The position numbers were made by a program, and so were the translations under genes. The notes under the pieces are model-generated. The model did not search any database and was not told where the DNA came from. It worked only from the letters and a program-made list of their open reading frames with translations. A stretch of DNA of 64,000 nt from Anseranas semipalmata. Its lineage: Eukaryota > Chordata > Aves > Anseriformes > Anseranatidae. Every line of letters begins with the position of its first letter. Positions within the stretch are counted from its first letter, which is position 1. This document shows, one piece after another, positions 1-11,886 of this stretch. The stretch lies in the NCBI GenBank assembly GCA_013399115.1, contig VXAA01001397.1, positions 33,136 through 97,135 of the forward strand. The letters are read 5' to 3'.

Positions 1-69
1 AAAAAATCAGATTGAGTAAGTAAGTTTGAACTGTGTATTTTTGGAGTTGTTTTCAATCCCAAACATTCT

Positions 70-155
70 TGGGCCTAAAATATTCTTACCAATTTTCTAC
101 TGAAGTCAGTAACAAAATTGCCATTGACTTAAATGAGAGTGAAGTCTGTCCACGA
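70..155. repeat. ancient palindromic interspersed repeat, copy 1
   Basis: The core has TGAAGTCAGT, then after a short spacer CCATTGACTTAAATGAGAGTG, so two stretches related to TTGAAGTCAATGG face each other. GGGCC lies near the left end and a decayed counterpart near the right. Three other places in this window (near 16.3, 42.7 and 62.9 kb) share this arrangement. I know similar sequence as a common old repeat of reptile and bird genomes but cannot give a secure family name. The copy is strongly diverged, so its ends are approximate. Confidence 0.45.
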
Positions 156-3100
156 GCACAACAGTCTGTAAGAATAATTTTATACCTGTCTGTACAAGAA
201 GATTAAGCCATGTTGGGAGACAATTTCTGTTATAGACACAAATCATATCATGAAAAGTTCACCTTGAAAGAGTGAGCAACATCACAGTGACCCATGCAAA
301 CTTCACATAGAATGCATTTGGCCAAACTCTTTTGGAGTTTCCCTGCTGGGTAGGCCCAGATATCTATTGTTGGCAATGGCAGGAGCACAGGGACAGGGCT
401 GTGACCACCCACCTTGAGAAACAGATAGACGGTGTTTTTTCATGTTAAAAAAAATAAATAAATAAAAATAAAAATAAAAATCATGTGCAGTCCGTTATTA
501 GGACCTTATCCTTTGTTGGGGTCTGTCTTGGGACTGTATTATCTTGGATATGCTCTGTCACATATTTCAGCCAAAGCTGTTCAAAAGAGCTTGACCTGTG
601 AATGTGGTGGTAGGGCTTATATCACAACAAATTGGGAACAGAAAGTTGTGAAACGGTTGTTCCTCCAGAGCACTGGGGACTTTGCAGACCAACATGCTTT
701 GTGCCCCATTTCAATTCATGTGGTTTATCATGGTAGGATCCACAACATTTTTAGGATGACAGCAGCATTAAGTAAAGATGGCCAGGCCAATTTGTGTTGC
801 TGGTCTCATGTTTGCAAAAATATTTTCAAATGTGAATGATTACACCATTAATTTTCACTATCAGCGAAAGAAGGTTGTTTATATTTTCAGTGTGGCTGAC
901 AAATACAAGTCATATTGTACATGTGGAGAAGGCTCTTATATTGTTGAGATTCCTTACAAGCAGGAAGGTGGACAGGAAGAAAGCTTTCTAAACTAGCAAG
1001 CATTTAACTCTTTGTACTTTGTCTCTGAGACTCAGCTCTTTATAAAAATAGTACTAGAAAGCTTAAAAGAATGTACACCAACTTTTGGCCCAAATATTCA
1101 ACCATGTGATCAAATTCCTTGACTGGTAGAAGCTCATGTGTATCCTGGAGAAATCAAGTCCGGTCCTATACCTGAAAGGGAGAATATATATATCTATATG
1201 TATGTATATGCACGCCTATACTTATGCACATTTATGTATGTATTTATTTATTTTTCTGCAGGCATTTATGCTTTGATTTACATCAAAAATGTTAATTTCC
1301 ATGTTCAAATAAGAAGTCTGTGTGTTGACAGCTATTGAATCTGCAGCTGAATCTGGGGACTTTTAAAGTTGTTCAGAATTGCTTACAGCCAACAGCACTA
1401 CATGCTGTTTTGCTCACTCTTATTAACATTTTGATGTGACTTATCCTAGACAATGCAACACAGAATGAAAATGAAACACAACATCTGGAAAAGGAGGAAC
1501 AGTGCCTTATTGACCAGCATGAATTTTTCTGTGGTAAAATAGGCAATTACAGGCTGATCAATTTAGAAAAGATTTGGTATCTTTTTTAGGGAAAAAATAA
1601 AATGCTCACATTGAGCTCAGCATATTGTACAAGCCTTGTTTCTCCAGAAGTCAGATGACCAGGCTTATACTCAGAAATAAGCTGAGTAAACAGTAATCTG
1701 AACTTTTAATTACCAGAATTTCATGTGCATTTATACGTGGAAATTTGAAAGTGATTTCATGATTTTTTTCCTTATAATCTTATTTCTACTATTTAAATTT
1801 TTTTTTCATACACTGACATGTAGCTTACACAGATTTTTTGTCTGCATCTCTGATGCAGCAATAAAAGATGAGGTAAAAATGAAAGATGTGGTCAGACCTT
1901 ATTCTGTTACCTTTGATGCAGAAAATTGTTGAGACATAAACTGCATGTTAGTGAATTGCAAAAAAGTAGCGGGAATATTAAAGTTAAATATATAATCTTT
2001 GCATTACAAAGCACAACCTAATGATCTTTTCAATCTAAGTTTCCTTCTTAGGCTTTCCTCCTAAATCTCTGGACATTACTGCTGTGAAAAAGTTCTGTAA
2101 CTGGTCCATCTGAAGACTACTGTGTAGGCCAAGGTGACTTGGAAAGCTTTACTTTTCTGTTTTAAAACTTTTTTTTTTTCAGAACATGGTTTGTATGTGG
2201 TAATTTTGAGCAGCTCATTAAAACAGCAAGTGTTGCAAATGTCGTATATTTTCTTTGTACTGCAGAAAATTGTGAAATTTGACTGACTAGTCAGTTCCTG
2301 TTTTCATTTTCCATAAATCTATTCTTGTTTCAATTTCTCCTTTGAGGCTTTGTAAGAATTGTATACACACACACGCATATTCATGCTGTTGATATTGAAA
2401 TAGCTATCTCAAGTTGTCAGTCTTAATTTAAGAGCCTTGGCAAGACAACTCTGGTACTTTTTAACTTGGTTGTCGGGTGTTCAGCCCTCAGTCTGTTCTG
2501 GAAACCTTTTCTGCTCTCTAAGGGCAAGCCTGTGGAGCTCTCTCAACAGAATTGTGCTGGGAGATGGCTATCTGAGAGCAAACAAGTAGCCTTGAGAGGG
2601 AAAGTCACCCTGGTGAGTGGAAGCATTTACAGTGCCCAGAGGAGAAAGTAGTCCTGAAAATGGTGGTATGGCCCCACAGATGTGCTGAGAGAAATCCTCA
2701 CCACGCTGAAACCCGTGTGGAAAAGGCCTCCCCTGGGGGTACTGGAAGCAGCCTCCACCACTGCCTGCTTGAAGCACACCGTGGTATCTGTGCATAAGCA
2801 AAATTCTCCAAAAGACACAGATTGTGAGGCCAGCCTGCCAGACCTTGTAAGATTACCAGCCCAAATTTTTCAGACATCAGCTGAGTCATGATAGACCTGG
2901 TTTCTGCATGTAAGCATTGTTTTAAGTCCCAGTTTTCCAAGGCCTGGTACCCCAAAGAGTTTAGAAATTGCAAACTCCTGGAAGGAATACAACCCTGTGT
3001 ATGAACACTGGGCCTTTTACAGTGCTGCTTGCTATCTGTCTGGGAGGGAAAAGCTTTCCTGTACACATATTCAAATATTTGCCTTCACATGAGGCAATTA

Positions 3101-4826
3101 GTCATTGTTCAAGATGAGGAAAAAAAATGGTACATGCTGTAGGTAAACAACTGCAGATATTGAAATTAAAACCTGGGGAGGAGAAGCCAAGAATAGCTTT
3201 GCAGATAATCTGCAAGCAGGGTTTTGCCCCGCTGCCTCCAATTGGCCAAACAGGCCAATTCAAACATGCAGTTTCAGACTGCACTTTCTTTATTTTCACT
3301 AACCTTTGGTTGGAAACATCCTGGTTAGTCATATCTGTCTTCAGTTTTGTTATCAAAACCACTGCACAATGTATGCAGTGCTACAGACTTCCAGCATTGT
3401 CAGTGTGCAGAAATGGAGAGTAAAGCAGTTCGAATCAGAGAGGAAGGATGTGTTGCGGTTAAAGGACTGCAAGAGGCACTCTGAGTACAAACTCTGGCTA
3501 CCCCATCTGGCTGTGTCCAAACTGCACAGTCTCTTCTACAAAATCCATATTATCTGAGCAGGAGAGTACTTACAATTTCATGGCTTGAGCAACCTGAGTC
3601 TATGCAGCCTGAGAAGCAGGGCTGGAGTTCAAATCTTATCCTCTGCTTGATTTTTTTAACTGCTGAATCTGTTGGCTTGTGCTAATGCCCAGGGAGAGTG
3701 AGGACTGATATGGAAACAGTCATAGCGACTGACAAGTATAAGTGCTGACCCCAATCTATATACAAGTGTCTTCTGAGCTCACCTCCTGTGATATGGAAGC
3801 TTAATACGCATTTGCAGACATCTGGATTTATAGTTTTTACCACACCTTTGACTGGTTGGGAAAAAGCAAAAAGTGGCCCTAACATTTCCCTTGCCCTTCT
3901 CTTGATCCCACTTCTTCCCGTTTCAGCAGGGTTGCTTCTGAGACTCGACATTTCTTCTCCATCGCTGCTGCCTGACATCCTCATTTGCTGGATGAGCTAC
4001 TGGTTCCCTTCAGCTGCTGGACATGAAATGTTTGAGGAAGCTGTTCTTGTGAATGAAGCTGTCCTCTGTAGTTGAGCAGTTGGCATTTTTGGAGAAAGAC
4101 ACTTAGGTAGCATTACTTTTCAGGTAGATGTCTCTCCAGATAGTAGGATCAGTGGGTACTGCCTGGCTATTTTGATGGTGATGATATGAGTGGAGTCAGA
4201 GGATGCTCAAATACTTCCAGCTAGCTCAGCATCATGGGAGGCAGCTTCACGTCAATGGCCACAGATGTAGGCTCCTATGCAGAGACTGTAAGCTTGCTCT
4301 CAAAATGAGACGAGCATTTTCCACTTCCAGGAAAGGTATGATCTTTCATCACAGATCTAAAATGCCTGGGAGAGTCCTTCCCTCTGCCAGACACAATGTG
4401 GCTGGGGGGCCCTCTGAGCACATTCAGATATACAGCAGCTTTTACAGACTCCACTCTCAAACACATATCAGGCAGTCATTGGGGTTGGGGACCACAACCC
4501 ACCTTGATACAGGTGACAGTGCTAATGGGCAGTGGCCAGTGAGACAGAGCAGGATCAGCAGGGGGTTGTGACCCCAGAAGGGTGGAGGTGGTGGCAAGAT
4601 GCATCACAGGAAATGCACCCTGGAGTAAATGTTTCAAAAGGTCAACTAAGGGCAAATGTGTGCTGAGTCCACCAAAAACAGATGTGATGTTGCCAAAGCT
4701 TTCAGCATGCCAACTAGCAACCTGGATGGAGAGGCTGTGGTGGGAGTCTGAGAGAAGGCAGAAAAGCCCTGATGGCAAGCAATCTTCTGCCTGTGGACAT
4801 GCCTTCTTCAGTGTGAAGTGCAAGGC
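156..4826. other. unique non-coding sequence, no gene recognised
   Basis: Open frames here are short and match no family I know. There is an A-rich AAAAT/AAAT tract at 447-480, an AT/TATG-rich patch at about 1184-1255, and a weak MIR-like stretch at about 3612-3645 (GGCTGGAGTTCAAATC). The stretch at 2430-2900 is somewhat richer in G and C but has no clear splice-bounded exon. No RNA gene or mobile-element end was seen. Confidence 0.5.
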
Positions 4827-5164
<338 letters not shown>

Positions 5165-6883
5165 AAGACAGTGCCAGACATCAGTACTGCTGTGCAAAAT
5201 GCCACAGAGCATGGCTCAGGCTCTTTCGGGGCACAGGCTCCCTGCCCACTCACTGTGCACTGTGCATCTCCTTTCACAGAAGAGAAAATCTAGGCTGTGT
5301 CAGTGGGTCGCCTGCTCGTCTTGAACATGTCATCTTTTGTCCTGGTAGGCTGGAAGCATGATGCCTAGGGCAGAAAGTGTGGGTGCCTGACTGAGTGGCT
5401 AATGATCCGTAAACCTTTCTCTGGAGTTTGTGGGAAGGAAGCACGTATCATGAGACAGCACAGGGGAGCTGCTCTCATTGTGTCCCTCCCCCCCAGCCTG
5501 GCTGTAAGAGGATTTCAGCACTGTGACGCAGGAGTTCAGCATCAGTTACAACACCCAGAAAGATCTAAGGGTGTCTCAGTCTTGCTACCTGAGGGTATAT
5601 ACACACAGTCTTTTGCAGGCAGATAGTTTTGCTCTGCTTGTGCTCAGGACAGGAACACGAGCCAGGCTGCCCCTGCAGAGTGTTTATGGCCACAGACACA
5701 GCATCGTACTAACCACAGTCATATGGCTTCTTGTTCTGACTTGCTTCTGGCTAGCTCAGTGTGTTGACGGAGTGTGCTTGTGTCTGTATGTGACATGCTT
5801 TTAAAAATTAAACTGTCACCCCAGTGAAGTGGTGACAAGGTGGAAGTCATCTCTTGTCCATGGGCTGTGATGCTGCTGAGCAGGGGCATGTACCATCTTG
5901 CCCTTCTGCTCTGTGGGTAAAATCTGACCTCCAAATTGTGCTTGCTCCTGATCTGTTCATGAAAAAGCTGACTTTCACCACACAGTGTGTTGCTGAGGCC
6001 ACAGAAACCCAGATGAGAAAGGGACTGCCACTCATCCTCCTGCTGTCTGCACTGGCTCGGTCATCAGCTCAGACCTGTGTCCAGAAACAAAGTCGTTCCT
6101 GGTGTCCTGCAGAATGGCTGGCACTGACAACCCATGCTTCTGCTCTCCATGATGCCCTCCATGCTGGACGGGGGTAGAGGGAGGGATTCATAAGTCAAAT
6201 GGAACAGCACTTCTTTTAGGGCAGTGTCTGGTATCGTTGCTGTCAGTGGCATTTCCAGTGACAAAAATGTTTTCTCTTGTCCAGTCTGAGTCCAGTTTCA
6301 GAGTGCAAGTCTCATGGAAAGGGGTCTGAAGAGGAAAATACTGGATAGATTTTCTAGCATGGGAGCAGAGGACTAGTCCCAGGGAAGAAGTGGATTCTGG
6401 CTCATCCTGCCTCTGTGGCCTCTTTTAGTCACCAATCCCATGTAAGGTTTTGTATTCTGGAAACGGGATGACAGCCCTGCTCCTGAGCAGTCCCGCACAA
6501 TCACACCACACTCTCTGCCTGATCCCTCAGCAAACTCATGGGCATGCTGACTTTATGAAGCAACCTTCAAATACTCTTTTCTCAGGACTTTGCTTACGGT
6601 TCTTGACTAGTAGTAGGGATAGCATTTCTCTGTTGCTTTGAAAAACATTAGCCTAAGGGAAACAGAAATTGGTGGAAGTAAGTAACTAACAGGACAGAGG
6701 CTACCTCTCATTGATGAGTGTTCAAGAGATAAGAAAAGGAGATGACCACAGTTATCCCACAGGACAACAATAAAGAGAAGATGATTCAGAAAGTCTCACT
6801 GTTTAAGCTGCTGCTCTGGGTGCTGGTAGTTGAACACAGAAAAACAGACTGCTGTGGGCATTGAAGACCCAGCAAATGCACTG
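5165..6883. other. unique non-coding sequence
   Basis: Moderate GC with several short unrelated open frames on both strands. No domain, splice-bounded exon, repeat end or RNA fold was recognised. Confidence 0.45.
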
Positions 6884-6966
6884 AAAATAAAACAAAACAA
6901 AACAAAACAAAACAAACAAACAACAACAACAACGAAACAAAAACCAACAAACCAAAAAACAACAAC
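6884..6966. repeat. A-rich simple repeat, (CAAAA)n then (CAA)n
   Basis: Successive AAAAC units give way to CAAA and CAA units and then to a degenerate A/C-rich tail. Confidence 0.9.
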
Positions 6967-7230
6967 TGGTGGTCTTAGAGGCCAGACAGTTATCTAAATC
7001 CTGGCTTTATTGTGGTCTTTTTCTCCAGACAGTTAAGTATTACTACAAAGGATGAAAGCTAATGTTCAACTTCAGTAGAGGAGATAAAAAGTGAATGTGA
7101 AAGTGAAGAGTAGAAGAGAATTCCTGCCCCAGGATACATCTAAAATGGATGGAAAATATTGTCAAGAAAAGCAGAATCTGACACCATGTTGGGAAAGAGA
7201 ATTTCTATCCCATTGGGAATCCTAATATGA

Positions 7231-7307
7231 TTTTTCTTCTTCGTCTTCTTCTTTTCCTTTTTCTTTTTCTTCTTCTTCTTCTTTTTCTTCTTATTTTTCC
7301 GCTTCTT
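7231..7307. repeat. imperfect (TTC)n polypyrimidine tract
   Basis: TTC triplets mixed with TTTTTC units, broken once by a G in TCGTC. It is another pyrimidine-rich tract like the one at 4827 but shorter and more degenerate. Confidence 0.85.
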
Positions 7308-7630
7308 GTATGAAAGCAATTACTTTCAAATTTAATAGTGTTTATTTTTTTATTATCAAAATATTTCAATTTTTTCAAAGCTGAAACAATGTTGTTTTAT
7401 CTCATAACATTTCAAAACAAAACAGGGTAGTCAAAACATAGCAGAATGAGAGGGGGAAGATAAAGATCAAAACAAAATACTTGTGCTGTTCATAGAATCC
7501 TGTCAGAGTTTTGTGACAGAAAGTGACATGCATCGATGGACTGTTTGACTTCTGTTGAAGCAGTATTTGCAGACAGGTATTCAGCTGAACATTTATTTTC
7601 AGCCAGGTTCAAAGTATCCCTGCTTCAGCA

Positions 7631-7824
7631 ACTGGGACTAGAGGCACAATGAGATTAAGATCTTTATTGGATTAGCATTGTTGAGGTCAAGTGTATTTAT
7701 GATCTCAGTTCAAGGCTTTAACAATGCACTACAAGGTCACTTAAAGACACTGTGGCAGACTCAGGAGTTGAATCCAGATTCACCATGTCTCAGTGCTTCC
7801 AGCCACAAGACCAGGTCTACATTC
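7631..7824 (-). repeat. MIR-like ancient SINE, minus strand, interrupted
   Basis: The left part reads ACTAGAGGCACAATGAGATT, the decayed form of the MIR-type segment that usually reads ACTGAGGCACAGAGAGGTT. After about 80 bases of unrelated sequence the match resumes with AAGGTCACTTAAAG, GGCAGACTCAGGAGTTGAA and CCACAAGACCAGGTCTAC, all in the order expected for a reversed MIR. The gap suggests an insertion or a badly decayed middle. The assignment is by recalled consensus only. Confidence 0.6.
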
Positions 7825-7835
7825 TGTTGCCCATG

Positions 7836-10324
7836 CATTTTCTCATCATTTTCCTTAGCACTTTACCACTTCCAGCTCTGTTACTTGCTTTTTTATTGTG
7901 ATATATTGGTATAGCTGAGCATGAAATGTGAGAATGGTAGCAAACAAGAAGATTAAAAACTCCGGAAATGCAGGATCAGTAAAGTAGTAAGTTTCTGAAA
8001 TAAAAATATGAGAATGCAGCTATAGTTTCTTAACCAAACTGCTTCTTTTCCCTGAGACTGAAAATTGTTGAATACTGTGCAATTCTATTTAACTAGATCA
8101 CTTACCACTTCTAAGGATGGGTGGGTGGCCTAATACGGCCTTCATGGGAGCTTTGTGGCCAGAGAAACCTGAAATGTAGTCCTGTGTCACATTTTCTAAA
8201 ATAGGCTTCTCATTTATATAGGTGATGGGACAACCATATGCAAGGGTAAGTACCAGAAAATAAATATTTGCTATTCCCTGAGATTCCAGAATTCCTGTTT
8301 ACACAAGGGTTCTTTAGCACCTTAAAAGAGAAAAAGATGGAGTGAGAAATGATGATCTCATTTCTTAGACAGAAGGATAATGTTGTTCTGTGAATAAAAT
8401 ATTCAGACAATGGTTGTTGCTTAAGAACCTTTCATGACTTGTTGCCTACCAAGGTACCTTAATTTACCTTATTTTTTCCATGATGTCTACATAGACTGTG
8501 ACATGAAAATGTTATACAGTTGTCTGTTTGCATTGCAAGTGGGGAACTATAGATGTGCATAATAATGACAGATACTTTCACTGGCAGTGAATGCTCTCAC
8601 CTATCTCGCGTGCACTCTTGACATGCATTCTGGGGAAATGCTCCTCCAGCATCCTGAAGGGCTTAGCGTAAGTGTGCACATCCTCACACATGTGTGTACA
8701 TGTGCAAATGTTTGTGCCTGTGCTTGTTCATGTAAAGAAATATTTCCTTTGCCTAGGAAGGTTTTTCCATTTCTTTGTCCTGTCTATTGTATGAGAGTTA
8801 CCCTAGGTTTAGTTGTTGATATTTCCATTCACTTTTAGGCAAGCAAAATTTACAGAAAGAATAACATTATAGGACACTGTGAACTCGTGAAATGGCACAG
8901 CTCTTTAACTTTCTTTCAGTGATCACTGAAAATTACTTCTGGTGTAAGAAGATGTTTGCAAAAGGTGACTGAGTGTCTCTGTGTTTGAGTAAGCAGATAG
9001 GCTTTTCTAGAGACATTCTTAACTATGTGGCTTATGTGCAGTTTTGTGTTAATTAATCCATGATAGCTAGAAATATGATCATTTTACCAACAAAGTGATA
9101 TTTACACAATCCCATCATAAAGACACATTACAGCAAGCACAGCTTCTCGTGTACTGATATGGAGCACCTTTATATTGATATATAAATCCATCCTGAAGTT
9201 CTTCACTTCAGGCATTACTGTTTGAACGACAGAGTGGAAATGTTCTGAGAGCAAACATGGCTTAATGAAGATCCCTGCAAGATACCTGATGTCTATCCAG
9301 CACCATAAAGCAATGAGACAATTTGCTCTGAAGTTCAGAGCTAGCGTGAGTCCTACACACAAATGCTTGAAACTAGATTGTAAGCAGAGGACTAGGAGTG
9401 AACGGCATCCAAATGGCATTTTGCATCATTACTATATGTAAGAAAAACACAGAGGAAGGGGGAAGAAAGATGACATGAAGAAAACACAGTTTTTCTCCTC
9501 TTCCAAAAAGCAAAGCAAAAAAAGCAAAGCAGGAATGTACTTGAAACTCTAGTAAAATATTTCATATTAGGAGAATGCTGAAAGGTTCATTGACACAGAA
9601 ATCCCATGGGATTGTTTTAATACACGTAGCGCATAAAAGTTGCACCCTGTGGTCAACTTTCACTGAGTACTCAGAATACAGGGAACTCTGAGTGTCTCAG
9701 AAGGAAAAGAGAACTATTTAAAGTATTCAGAAACTCATTTAACATATGATGGCTATCTGGAAAGACTTCAAGAGCAAAACCATGTCTTACCAGGAAAAAG
9801 ATGCTGTGAGGTGAGCTAATTCTGGTTTACAAATACCTGAAAAAAATTCCCATGAGGGTCTGGTTAGGAATTTCTGTTTTTTATGCCACAGAAACCAAAC
9901 CTCAGGGCATGACCTCAGATTAATGAAAGGGATGTTTCACTTGCACACACATGCATCAGGCAGCCTAGCAATGGGATGTAGGTTGACTGCCTAGTCAACC
10001 ACATGAAATGGAAGGGCAGTAGGAGCTAATGGAAAGCTGTTTTGCTTGGATACACAGAAGGTAAAGGTCCCATCTTCTTGTCTGCAGGGCTCAATGTTCT
10101 AGGCCAAACCTATTAATTTACTTTCTTTGTGTTTTCGTTCCCAATGCGCATAAGAGATGATAATACTGTCCAGCCTTATCCGGGTAATGTGAGGAGCAAT
10201 TGCTTGATTTTTGGCATAACCTCAGATACTGCCTGGCTGTGTGTGATGTACTGGTTAAAAGGGTCTGGTATGTGCTATTATCCTGACCCTGTACTTGAGA
10301 TAGTAATGACTTTTTCTCATGAGG
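7836..10324. other. AT-rich unique sequence
   Basis: No gene is recognised. Alternating purine-pyrimidine sequence around 8676-8715 (runs of CACACATGTGTGTACATG) is the only local structure noted. The stretch 9640-10110 has a faint resemblance to very old CR1 coding sequence, too weak to annotate. Confidence 0.45.
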
Positions 10325-10425
10325 GGTGCTATACTAGGCCAGACCAAAGGTTTTTCCAGCTCAGAACTTTGTGACCAGAAGCCAGCAGTATCAGGAACTT
10401 AATGGAAACTCCCATGAAACATTTA
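10325..10425 (-). mobile_element. old CR1 LINE 3' fragment, minus strand
   Basis: AGGCCAGACCAAAGGTTTTTCC followed by CCAGCTCAGAA and GGCCAG-like words matches, diverged, the reversed 3' end of the older CR1 lineage common in reptiles and birds, which reads roughly GGGTCAGACCAAAGGTCCATC. Its right part is lost where the younger CR1 begins at about 10433. Confidence 0.5.
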
Positions 10426-10432
10426 AGGGTCA

Positions 10433-10780
10433 GGGGGGATCTCCAATGTGTATCACTACCTGCAAGGAGGGTGCAAAAAGGATGGAGCCAGGCTCTTTTC
10501 AGTGGTGCCCAGTGCCAGGACAAGAGGCAACGGGCACAAACTGGAACACAGGAGGTTCCTCCTGAACACCAGGAAGCACCTCTGTGCTGTGCAGGTGACT
10601 GAGTGATGGCACAGGTTGCCCAGAGAGGTGGTGGAGTCTTCCTCCCTAGAGATCTTCAAAAGCTGTATGGATGTGGTCCTGGGCAACCTGCTTAAAGGTG
10701 GTCCTGCTTGAGGACAGGAAGGGTTGGACCAGATGACCTCCAGAGGTCCATTCCAACCTCAACCATTCTGTGATTCTGTG
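10433..10780 (+). mobile_element. CR1 LINE, 5'-truncated 3' end
   Basis: The element starts inside the last part of ORF2 (GGATCTCCAATGTGTATCAC, then GAGCCAGGCTCTTTTCAGTGG) and continues through the 3' UTR segments CCTGGGCAACCTGCT and GACCAGATGACCTCCAGAGG. It ends exactly with two ATTCTGTG octamers at 10765-10772 and 10773-10780. CR1 inserts without a poly(A) tail and usually loses its 5' end, as here. The ORF2 remainder has point changes and small indels and is not functional. Confidence 0.95.
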
Positions 10781-11733
10781 AAACAACATAAAGACATCCC
10801 TTTCTTATTATGACTTCTTGCTTTCTGTCAGGTTTAAGACATCAGAGCCAAATGTTACTGCCAGTTTGCTAGGGTTAATAGCTACAAATGGACTTATTCT
10901 TCATAAAATTGTTTATTTCCTTTTAAATCTGTTAAAATTTTTGGTCAAGGGCTTTGCAGTTTGAGAAAGTGAGTTGTTTCCAAAGTGCTTGAAAAAGGTT
11001 ACTTGATAATTTTAGTCATTTGTTCATACCTCCTTGTTAATGTGATATCATGACTAGTTGATTCCAATGTACTCCCTTTGGTGATTTTGTAGGCCTTTTT
11101 TTTTTTTTAACTATCTGGAGAACAGAGACTTCAGACCAATGTAAAACTGTCGTTTGTAAGTATCTCTCCAGATAGCATTTAAACATAGTAGTCTAATCTG
11201 AAGACAAAAACCTCTGCCCTCACAGTGGAGTGAATGCAGTCCCTAGGAGTGCTGCCAGTAAGGAAAGAGGAGTAGAATGCTTCTTGGAAGCCATGTTGTC
11301 AAACATAAAGCCAATTCATATTATTGTTGGAAATGAATTTACTATTTCTTACCATATAGCTCTCTCATCTGGTTACCCTGTGACATTTGCTCTACAACAG
11401 TCACTCCAAAACCCCTGAAATCATTAGCTGATTAACGTGGAGTAAAGCTATGCCTGTTTCAAATACAGGAGAGAATGAGACTTTGTGAAAAATGTCCGTC
11501 ACATTAGTACTTCCCATGGATGTCATCTTTGAGGCTTGATTATCAGTGAAGGTGAGATACATTTTCCTTTCCTAGTTAAGAACAAGAAAAATACAGTGCA
11601 ATTGAATCAGTTTTCCCCTGCAATTATCAATTTTGCAGTAATGAATTACATGTTGGTCTGGCTGCAAGCTAACTTCTGTAGGTACCAGAGTCAGCAGAAG
11701 CTTATACATGTACAGATTTCAAATCATGTAACT
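10781..11733. other. unique sequence between two CR1 copies
   Basis: No gene or RNA is recognised. A poly(T) run lies at about 11098-11109. The sequence is flanked by a plus-strand CR1 on the left and a minus-strand CR1 of similar subfamily on the right. Confidence 0.5.
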
Positions 11734-11886
11734 CTCAGAATTACAGAATGGTTGAGGTTAGCAGGGACCTCTGGAGGTCATCGTGTCCAAGCCCCCTGCT
11801 CAAGCAGGGTCACCTAAAGCAGGGTGCCCAGGATCCTGTCCTGATGGCTTTTGAATATCTCCAAGGGGGGAGACCACAATCTCTCT
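11734..11886 (-). mobile_element. CR1 LINE 3' end fragment, minus strand
   Basis: Read on the plus strand it begins with the reverse complement of degenerate octamers (CTCAGAATTACAGAATGG) and continues with GACCTCTGGAGGTCATC, CCCCCTGCTCAAGCAGGG and TGAATATCTCCAAGG, the reversed CR1 3' UTR. It stops after ACCACAATCTCTCT, where other CR1 copies run on. Only about 150 bp remains. It resembles the copy at 10433 in its 3' UTR. Confidence 0.92.

Noticed and set aside
483..839. 118-codon plus-strand frame near the left edge
   Set aside because: Although it has a mixed composition, no domain, splice site or conservation clue supports it.
3429..3436. TTCGAATC, the T-loop word of tRNA
   Set aside because: No T-stem, acceptor stem or box A at the right distance.
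9640..10110. Very old CR1 ORF2-like sequence
   Set aside because: Only scattered short words agree, and no collinear run is long enough to support it.
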